A stretch of 10,607 bases of DNA. It comes from CAYLJO01 sp964383905. GTDB taxonomy: Bacteria > Acidobacteriota > Blastocatellia > Pyrinomonadales > Pyrinomonadaceae. Position 1 is the stretch's first letter. Each line of letters opens with the position of its first letter. The stretch is from positions 1-10,607 of the forward strand of contig CAYLJO010000212.1 of NCBI GenBank assembly GCA_964383905.1. The letters are read 5' to 3'. The translations under genes were made by a program, and so were the position numbers. The notes under the pieces were generated by a model, which saw only the letters and a program-made list of their open reading frames with translations, was not told where the DNA came from and ran no database searches. Shown here piece by piece: positions 6,001-10,607 of the stretch.

Positions 6001-9000
6001 GCTCCCTCACCAGGACGGTCCTCTGCTCGGTGGCGGTAATAGTATTGTTTGCCGCAACCGCCTTGACGGTGATGGTACTGGTGCCACTGCACGTCATGTC
6101 AGCGGTATCGCCTTGATGATACAGTAGCACATCTTTTTCGCTACCGCCGCAGGCCGTAATCGTCGCCGGGGAAGTTCCGGCGCCGTCGAGGCTTGCTTCA
6201 ACTCCCAGAGGATTACTCAGATCGGTGACCTTGACTGTCCACCCGCCACGATCCTTGATGGTCCCTGAGGTCGCACCGTCATTGAAATCATTGGAATAGA
6301 TGGAGCTTTCGTCCGCCGCGGTGGTGCGGTTCTTGTCTATACCGGCGGCGATGCCGTCATTATCAACGATGGTCGTAGCCGAGGCGCTGTTGGCCGAGGG
6401 ATCGGTCGCCGTCGCGGTGAAGCTGAGCGCTCCTCCTAAGGAGACGGGCAAAGTGACGGGCACTGAGGCCTGCCACATGCCCGACTGGGGATTGAATGTT
6501 GCTGCAACCCCGTTGACGCTGACCGAAGCAACGCCCACAGCATCGCTCGCTTGCACCGAGACTGTGACCGGCGCAGAAGTGATGATGCTATCCATCGTCA
6601 GGTTGACGATCTTAACGGCAGGCGGCGTGGTATCGCGCACCGTGATGGTGAAACCACCGGCCGCCCTATTGCCGTGAGAATCTGTGGCCGAGCAGCTCAC
6701 CGTCATCGTTCCCAGCGGGAAGACTGACCCGGAGGCTGGCGCGCAAGTGACCGGCACGGCGCCATCCACTAGATCAGCCGCAGTGGGCGCGGCCCATGTA
6801 GCTACGGAGCCGGCGGCGCTGGCCGCCTCCATCACCATGTTGGCCGGGATGCCGCTAATGGTGGGCGGCGTCGTATCCTGCACCGTGACGTTAAAGCTCC
6901 CGTTGGCTTTGTTACCGTGCGCGTCGGTCGCGGAGCAGCTCACGAGGGTCGAGCCGATGGGGAATGTCAAGCCGGATGGATGATCGCAACTTACCGGAAC
7001 TGGACCATCCACCAGATCAGTAGCGGTTGCCGTGAAAGTGACGACTGCGCCGGCTGAACTGGTGGCTTCCTTCGTGAGATTCCCGGGTAAAGTTAACGCC
7101 GGCGGAGTGGTATCTACCACAGTCACATGGACTGTGGCGGTTGCTGTTGCGCCCCGGCCATCATCGACGGTCAAAGTGATGGTGGAGGTTCCGAGTGGCA
7201 GTGTTGGGATGATGATTGGACCAGTCAAGGTTCCGAATGGACCGTTCCAACTGAAGGTCAGCGGATCTCCGTCCGGGTCGCTGGAGGCGCTGCCGTCAAG
7301 CTTGACCGTAGCGCCGGTGGACGAGGTAGCCTCCACCGTCCGGTCGGCTCCCGCATTGGCGACAGGGGGTTTGTTAGGGATCGGCGTTGGCGACGGAGTT
7401 GGACATGACGGGGTGTAAACCTCAAGTGTCGGTATGGAAGTATTACTGGCCCCGGACCCCGCCACGTAGATGAGCCCGTTGATCGCGGCGGGTTGAGGTC
7501 CGTATCGGGCCGTCGGGATCGGCGATTTCGAGGTCCACGTGTTCGATGCCGGATCATACGCTTCCACTATGTTAGTGATGTAAGGAGCGGTGGCAATCTG
7601 ACCGCTGATGGCGTACAAGATGCCATTCACAGCAACCACTCCGAGGGCTGTGCGGGGTGTGAGCATCGGCGCCTTCGTCGTCCAGGTATCCGTTGCGGGA
7701 TTATAGACTTCAACCACGCCGGTAACGCCCACCGAAGCGCTTCCTCCGACAACGTAGAACTGGCCGTTAATTACGGTGGCACCCACGCTGTTTCGGGATG
7801 TGGGTAGAGGCGCTTTGGTGGTCCAGGTGTCGGTCGCCGGGTCATACACTTCGAGCGCAGGCGCGCCCACACACGGGGGACACGCCTGTACGCCGCCTGC
7901 GACGTAGAGCTTATTGCCTATCACCCCCACCGCAAAAGCGCTGCGGGCCGTCGGCATCGGAGCCTTACTGGCCCATGTGTTAGTCGCCGGATCGTAAACT
8001 TCCAGTACGTTCGTGGTACCGATGCGACAGTCCTGATTGCTACCGCATCCACCGACGACGTAGAGCTTCCCGTTGATCCCGGCCGCGCCGGCGTACGCTC
8101 GGGCTGTCGGGATCGGAGCTTTTATGCTCCACATATCGGTCGCCGGATCATATGCCTCGACCGCATTCGTTGCCGCAGAACCGGTAAAACCCGTCGCCAC
8201 ATAGAGTTGACCGTTTACCGCCGCGACGGCTGCGCCCGCGCGTGGCGTTGGGATCTGTGCCTTGGTGCTCCAAGCGTCCACTGCGGCACACGTTGTCGCA
8301 GTGCCTGTGAGTGTTAGATCATCAATGAGGACTGCGCTGAAGGCTGCGAAGTGCTGGTTATTCGAGTCGAATCGGAGTGAGACGATGCCAGGCCCGTTGA
8401 GCGTGAAGGTCTTCGCCGGGACGTCCTGGAAGCTGGAGATGAGCGCTTCGCCGGCCGTCGCTAATTCCTTCCCCTGTGAATCAAAAGCATGAGCGCTCCA
8501 TTGCGGATGCGTAATTCCGGACGGGCCCGCGAGAAGCTTGGCCCGCGTGAAGCTGACGCTGCTGAGAGAGTTGGGGAAGTTTAAGGTGAATGTGACCGGA
8601 TCATTGCTCCCGCACTGGGTAAGGAGATTTGGCATGGAGGGCGCAACTGCGGCAGCTCCGTTATACAACTTGGTGCTATCAACGATAGAAACTGTCGTGC
8701 CCGGTGTCACCCCGCTCAAGGTGATGCCAAAACTATTGAGGTAGCTCTCGGCGGACACACACGCTCCTGAAGAGGCATTCACCGAGTCGAAATTCAACAC
8801 GGTTTGCCCTGTCGCAGGCGGCTGAACAATGCCATTCGCGTTCGAAAGCACCCACTCCTCGTTGTGAGAGGGTGTGCCTGATACTGTGAAAAAGCTGGTG
8901 ACTCGGTTGCTCGCCGGATCGTATACCGTGGCCAGAGTCCCGACGGGGTATGAAGGCCCGCCGCCGGTGGATAGCTGGTTCCAGGTGGAAGGGCCACCGA

Positions 9001-10012
9001 GACCGTTGGCGTTTGAGAGTACCCATGCGTCGTAGCCCGGGGTGGTGATGTTTCCTCCGAGAACGGTCATTCTGTTGTTGGCCGCATCGTAGGTTGCGCG
9101 GCGGCCTCCGGAGACGGGGGGCGATCCGGCAGCCCCTTCCGGGACCAGGTTGGTCCAGGTCGGCGTGCCACCGAGACCGTTGGCGTTTGAGAGCACCCAG
9201 ACGGCATTTGTCGCCGCACCCGTTCCTTGTGCCTGACCCGCGAAGACAGTCAACCGATTATTGACCGGGTCATAGATTGAGCTGGGACCATACTGGCCCG
9301 GCGGCGGACCGCCGGCCGTCGAAAGCTGAGTCCACGCCGGAGTGCCTCCGATTCCGTTGGCGTTTGAGAGCACCCAGACCTCAGGAAAAGTCGCCCCGGC
9401 AGAGCCGCCGCCATTCTGTCCCCCAAAGATGATCATCCGGTTGGTCGCCGGGTCGTAACCTGATGCGAAGCTGATGCGCCCCGATGGCGAGCCGGGCGCA
9501 TAATCGGAGATCAGATTGATCCAGGCTGGAGTCCCACCCAACCCATTCGCATTAGTCAGGACCCAGACGTCGTTATGAGTTGGAAGGCATCCCCCACCGC
9601 ATCCGCCGAAAATGATCATTCGATTATTCGCTTGATCGTAAACCGCCGAATGGTTATCTCGGGCGGGAGGCGGGCCGCCTGAGGGACTCAGATTAATCCA
9701 CTGTGGCGTGCCGCTTAGACCGTTGGCATTAGTCATGAGCCAAACATCGTTAGTGGGACCGCCCAGAGCAGAGGAATACCCGCCGAAGAGAATCACTCGG
9801 TTCGTCGAGGGATCAAACACGGTGGAAGCCCCGAAATCCCGAACCGGCGGCGGCCCGCCGGTTGGGTTCAGTTGAATCCAAGACTGTGATCCAGTGCTTT
9901 GGGCCAGCGCAACTGAGATGAGGAGGACGGCCGCGAGCACCATCACCAAGGAGATCAAGAAGGTTCGAACTCCGATTTGATGATTGGTGTAGAAGGCAAG
10001 GGGGTACTTCAT
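3050..10012 (-). CDS. Giant exported modular protein: kelch / PKD / HYR / Ig-like / MBG repeats (2320 aa)
   Basis: The ATG at 10012-10010 follows AAAGGAA with 7 nt spacing. Residues 1-37 are a long signal peptide (core TFLISLVMVLAAVLLISVALA, cut before QS), so the protein leaves the cytoplasm. Domains in order: six kelch-like repeats (about 45-395) with the recurring NANGLGGTP linker; a jelly-roll-like insert (about 408-572); six kelch repeats of another type (about 579-866) with the W..KAP.PTAR motif; a Pro/Thr linker (867-880); PKD-like (881-967); HYR (968-1046 and 1047-1127); Ig-like (1128-1219); an unassigned stretch with CFFC at 1347-1350 (1220-1462); HYR (1463-1542); Ig-like segments (1543-1706); a Big_3_5-like domain (1707-1796); a spacer Ig-like domain (1797-1875); four MBG repeats (1876-2197); an unassigned C-terminal domain (2200-2320). 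Such chains of beta-domains are typical of surface or secreted adhesive proteins. No enzyme domain, LPXTG, PEP-CTERM or obvious type IX sorting tail is seen. Ligand and location are unknown. Confidence 0.93.
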   Translation of the reverse strand: MKYPLAFYTNHQIGVRTFLISLVMVLAAVLLISVALAQSTGSQSWIQLNPTGGPPPVRDFGASTVFDPSTNRVILFGGYSSALGGPTNDVWLMTNANGLSGTPQWINLSPSGGPPPARDNHSAVYDQANNRMIIFGGCGGGCLPTHNDVWVLTNANGLGGTPAWINLISDYAPGSPSGRISFASGYDPATNRMIIFGGQNGGGSAGATFPEVWVLSNANGIGGTPAWTQLSTAGGPPPGQYGPSSIYDPVNNRLTVFAGQAQGTGAATNAVWVLSNANGLGGTPTWTNLVPEGAAGSPPVSGGRRATYDAANNRMTVLGGNITTPGYDAWVLSNANGLGGPSTWNQLSTGGGPSYPVGTLATVYDPASNRVTSFFTVSGTPSHNEEWVLSNANGIVQPPATGQTVLNFDSVNASSGACVSAESYLNSFGITLSGVTPGTTVSIVDSTKLYNGAAAVAPSMPNLLTQCGSNDPVTFTLNFPNSLSSVSFTRAKLLAGPSGITHPQWSAHAFDSQGKELATAGEALISSFQDVPAKTFTLNGPGIVSLRFDSNNQHFAAFSAVLIDDLTLTGTATTCAAVDAWSTKAQIPTPRAGAAVAAVNGQLYVATGFTGSAATNAVEAYDPATDMWSIKAPIPTARAYAGAAGINGKLYVVGGCGSNQDCRIGTTNVLEVYDPATNTWASKAPMPTARSAFAVGVIGNKLYVAGGVQACPPCVGAPALEVYDPATDTWTTKAPLPTSRNSVGATVINGQFYVVGGSASVGVTGVVEVYNPATDTWTTKAPMLTPRTALGVVAVNGILYAISGQIATAPYITNIVEAYDPASNTWTSKSPIPTARYGPQPAAINGLIYVAGSGASNTSIPTLEVYTPSCPTPSPTPIPNKPPVANAGADRTVEATSSTGATVKLDGSASSDPDGDPLTFSWNGPFGTLTGPIIIPTLPLGTSTITLTVDDGRGATATATVHVTVVDTTPPALTLPGNLTKEATSSAGAVVTFTATATDLVDGPVPVSCDHPSGLTFPIGSTLVSCSATDAHGNKANGSFNVTVQDTTPPTISGIPANMVMEAASAAGSVATWAAPTAADLVDGAVPVTCAPASGSVFPLGTMTVSCSATDSHGNRAAGGFTITVRDTTPPAVKIVNLTMDSIITSAPVTVSVQASDAVGVASVSVNGVAATFNPQSGMWQASVPVTLPVSLGGALSFTATATDPSANSASATTIVDNDGIAAGIDKNRTTAADESSIYSNDFNDGATSGTIKDRGGWTVKVTDLSNPLGVEASLDGAGTSPATITACGGSEKDVLLYHQGDTADMTCSGTSTITVKAVAANNTITATEQRTVLVREQIPVVVRYFCFFCPPRIFWTTVSVPITQTQAHPLSTGNIVSLGSPITASPDNTDPLTVQLLDDNQVPFGSFKLDPGASVDVSFEQSAPDAEVSVVAKVLSGTVTITVSGLTTTLSAGQTQSFIRDTIPPVIGPVSDLIVEATSPSGAVVNYTLPAVTDNADPSPKVTASPASGTTFPFGTTTVKVTATDAAGNTSTKTFQVTVRDTTPPAIQCAASDGLWHAGDVSITCTAKDGGSGLANPADATFSLSTSLASGTETANAPTNSHQVCDVAGNCATAGPITGNMVDKKAPTIAINAPKNTTYSFNQAVAADYTCVDGGSGPASCAGPVPTGSNIDTSSVGPKTFTVNAQDKVGNGSSLSINYVVTKAGTTTTIASSNLPSTYGQLVAFTATVSSSGGAPPGSVEFFDGPVSLGTAVMSGGSASLTTSALNAGNHSIRAVYAETANYFGSSSPTLNQIVNKATPTISWTNPPDITYGTPLGNSQLNATANVPGAFTYSPAAGAVLNAGQSQTLSVSFMPDDNSNYNTAAADVIINVAKAPLSVTTDDKTKVYGEPNPPITGMLSGLQNGDNITVSFSTTAVPASPVGTYDIVPALADPTNRLGNYAVTSRNGTLTVTQAPLTVTADSKSKTYGSPNPALTVTYAGFVLGEGPGVLSGTLSLSTAATLGSGAGGYPITPGGLTSPNYAISFVPGTLKVIPAPLTVTAVDSSKTYGDPLPPFTVSYSGFVLSDNPTSLSGTVSFSTAATISSDAGTYAVTPAGLSSPNYAITFQSGTLTINKAPLTVTADNTLKILAAANPAFTASYSGFVLGQDPSVLNGTLVFTTPATVSSDVGTYPVTPGGLTSRNYAITYVDGKLTVAYNILLLVDNDHNDRVVSISPQLCDTNNICVLPADEDNIRLELVDAQGRNVSSASIVLHAQSLSLVAGTTQVPVASRSDFEFHPRERHTPQYRYEAEDIADGTYILQFTAGADPVSHAVRFQLR
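3425..4387 (-). repeat. Tandem array of four MBG-type repeats (about 80 codons each)
   Basis: Within the giant gene, repeats begin at residues 1876, 1956, 2037 and 2118 (A of the APLTV motif). Each has the order APL(T/S)VTAD..K.YG.PNP, then GFVLG, then an SPNYAI..GTL.V end, as in the MBG domain common in large secreted bacterial proteins. The spacing is regular at 80-81 residues. Copy four lacks the central YG motif (it reads NTLKILAAANPAF), and copy one is the most divergent in its second half. Copies two and three are closest to each other, which suggests expansion by duplication. Confidence 0.85.
5627..6355 (-). other. Unassigned region of the giant protein with a CxxC motif
   Basis: Residues 1220-1462 do not match a module I recognise. 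The first part (SIYSNDFNDG, then GGWTVKVTDL) and the Cys-containing LLYHQGDTADMTC segment look like a beta-domain. A dense aromatic/Cys stretch, RYFCFFCPPRIFW (about 1344-1356), follows, then a further beta-rich part ending QSFIRD before HYR domain three. Two Cys spaced CxxC in an exported protein could form a disulfide or bind metal, but no partner residues can be assigned from sequence alone. Confidence 0.5.
7112..7372 (-). other. PKD-like domain of the giant protein
   Basis: Residues 881-967 open with KPPVANAGADRTVEA, contain LDGSASSDPDGDPLTFSW and end LTVDDGRGATATATVHVTV. This is the classic PKD or PKD-related (REJ) pattern: the ANAG opening, the SSDPDGD turn and the core Trp. It sits between the Pro/Thr linker and the first HYR domain, where such domains often act as rigid spacers. 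Confidence 0.85.
7415..8278 (-). repeat. Second kelch propeller, six repeats
   Basis: Residues 579-866 contain six units of roughly 45-52 residues, each with W(S/T).KAP.PT.R, an INGKLYVVGG-type strand and EVYDPATD.W. This is the kelch motif of beta-propellers. Two units carry cysteine-bearing loops: GGCGSNQDC and GGVQACPPC, which may form local disulfides in the exported protein. Six repeats match a six-bladed propeller if the blade closes with the first Trp strand. Confidence 0.85.
8828..9880 (-). repeat. First kelch-like array, six repeats of galactose-oxidase style
   Basis: Residues 45-395 contain six units of about 55-65 residues, each with GGPPP.R, a YDPA.NRM.IFGG strand and a WVL(S/T)NANGLGGTP.W end. 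Similarity extends to DNA: the bases coding SNANGLGG are nearly the same at about 8996-9020, 9169-9193 and 9352-9376, so at least some copies arose by recent duplication or are kept alike by conversion. The motif differs from that of the second propeller, so the two arrays are not simple copies of one another. Confidence 0.85.
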
Positions 10013-10160
10013 TGGGGGATTCCTTTCTGCCCGATTCGAGGGGCAGGAGATTCCGTATCGCGCCAGCTTTTTGAGAGATGGCTTGGGTAACCGTTGGGGA
10101 AGTTTTTACATCTCCGGATCAGGTAGCGCGCTAGTTATAATGTCAGCGGAAAACCGCAAG
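10013..10160 (-). promoter_or_regulatory. 5' leader and possible promoter of the giant gene
   Basis: Read toward the gene this holds TATAAC (10139-10134), a possible -10 about 120 bases upstream of the ATG, without a good -35 at normal distance. A small GCGG/CCGC hairpin with a 4-nt loop lies at 10146-10157. A perfect 6-bp hairpin (10027-10046) directly abuts the Shine-Dalgarno AAAGGAA (10026-10020). The promoter call is weak; the ribosome binding site is good. Confidence 0.4.
10027..10046 (-). promoter_or_regulatory. Perfect hairpin touching the ribosome binding site of the giant gene
   Basis: CTGCCC (10027-10032) and GGGCAG (10041-10046) are perfect inverted arms with an 8-nt loop. In the mRNA the second arm ends immediately before AAAGGAA, the Shine-Dalgarno sequence. 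Such placement could stabilise the message end or influence ribosome access, but the Shine-Dalgarno itself is not paired in this structure. Confidence 0.45.
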
Positions 10161-10607
10161 CATTGGCGGCATTCGAGTCAGCATTAGTTAGCGAAAGAAA
10201 CTCTTTACTTCGCAGGTAGCTAAGTTGGGGTCGCTAATGGCTGTATCACCTTACAGATGGCACATTATTCACCACGTTGAAGGCTAGGGTTCGACCTCCT
10301 GAATGAGCGGATGTCACATCGGTTTTGGTTCTGATCTTTACGCCAATTGTCAAGCTTTTGCTCGAAAAAAGCCGGTAAGTCTAACCTTTCCGCAACGGAG
10401 TAAAATATTAATAGGAAGAATTTTCCAAGCATTATCTAATAAGGGCGCGTCGATCCCGCGCAGTCAAAGCCGCAACAAGCAGCCGTATTTGAATGAGGAG
10501 CAGACCAACTCTCTTGAAACCATACCGCATCCCCAGTTTCTTGCTAGGATTATTAGGCGTGCCCGGTGACCATATGGCATTTATCGCCGCCTGATTATGG
10601 CGCAACG
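10161..10607. other. AT-richer flank with no convincing gene
   Basis: About 450 bases follow the giant gene's promoter area without a supported gene. One plus-strand frame (10303-10569, 88 codons) lacks a ribosome binding site and has a composition unlike a folded protein. A 33-codon frame at 10493-10594 begins right after an in-frame stop and has a hydrophobic patch, but it is too short to call. The mix of stops in all frames and the lower GC suggest non-coding or degraded DNA, possibly upstream of a gene beyond the window. Confidence 0.4.

Noticed and set aside
3425..9880. Regular repeats considered as a CRISPR array
   Set aside because: The periodicity is at protein-domain scale (45-81 codons) within one open reading frame, with no short identical repeats separated by unique spacers.
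10280..10305. GGTTCGACCTCC, resembling a tRNA T-loop
   Set aside because: The flanking bases do not form a 5-bp T stem, and no acceptor, D or anticodon arms could be placed upstream.
10303..10569. 88-codon plus-strand frame
   Set aside because: No Shine-Dalgarno sequence, no domain pattern, and a composition consistent with non-coding AT-richer DNA.

Overview
The window looks like bacterial chromosomal DNA from a metagenome-type assembly: it is fairly GC-rich, its larger genes have Shine-Dalgarno starts, and one run of 100 N (2614-2713) is a scaffold gap. The domain mix suggests Acidobacteriota, perhaps Blastocatellia: a very long exported kelch/HYR/MBG protein, and a short leader with a LEPxKPIERE...AGG...LAAGQY signature like that at the front of CHAT/TPR proteins. 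This placement is an inference from protein style, not from a marker gene.

Layout. Positions 1-705 (minus) hold the first 235 codons of a multi-pass membrane protein that runs off the left edge. Positions 706-895 are a leader with a small hairpin and a TTGTGA/TCACAA inverted repeat. Positions 896-1195 (minus) hold a signal peptide and leader that stops where the rest of a larger secreted protein would be expected, so it is read as a truncated gene. Positions 1196-1418 are non-coding, with T-rich direct repeats. A doubtful small ORF (1419-1640, plus) precedes an ankyrin-repeat protein (1690-2490, plus). Directly after the ankyrin stop lie two pieces of one decayed IS110-type transposase (minus), separated by the gap.

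More than 65% of the window is one gene, 3050-10012 (minus), which encodes a 2320-residue exported modular protein. In order it has a signal peptide, a first set of six kelch-like repeats, a jelly-roll-like insert, a second set of six kelch repeats of a different type, a Pro/Thr linker, a PKD-like domain, two HYR domains, an Ig-like domain, an unassigned stretch with a CxxC motif, a third HYR domain, further Ig-like modules, four MBG repeats and an unassigned C-terminal domain. A two-tier inverted repeat begins 2 nt after its stop codon, and a perfect 6-bp hairpin abuts its ribosome binding site. The right flank (10013-10607) is AT-richer and has no convincing gene.

The genes do not form an evident pathway. 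The window reads as one giant surface or secreted protein next to a remodelled accessory stretch (truncated leader, ankyrin gene, dead transposase). I saw no CRISPR array, tRNA, rRNA or recognisable defence system.
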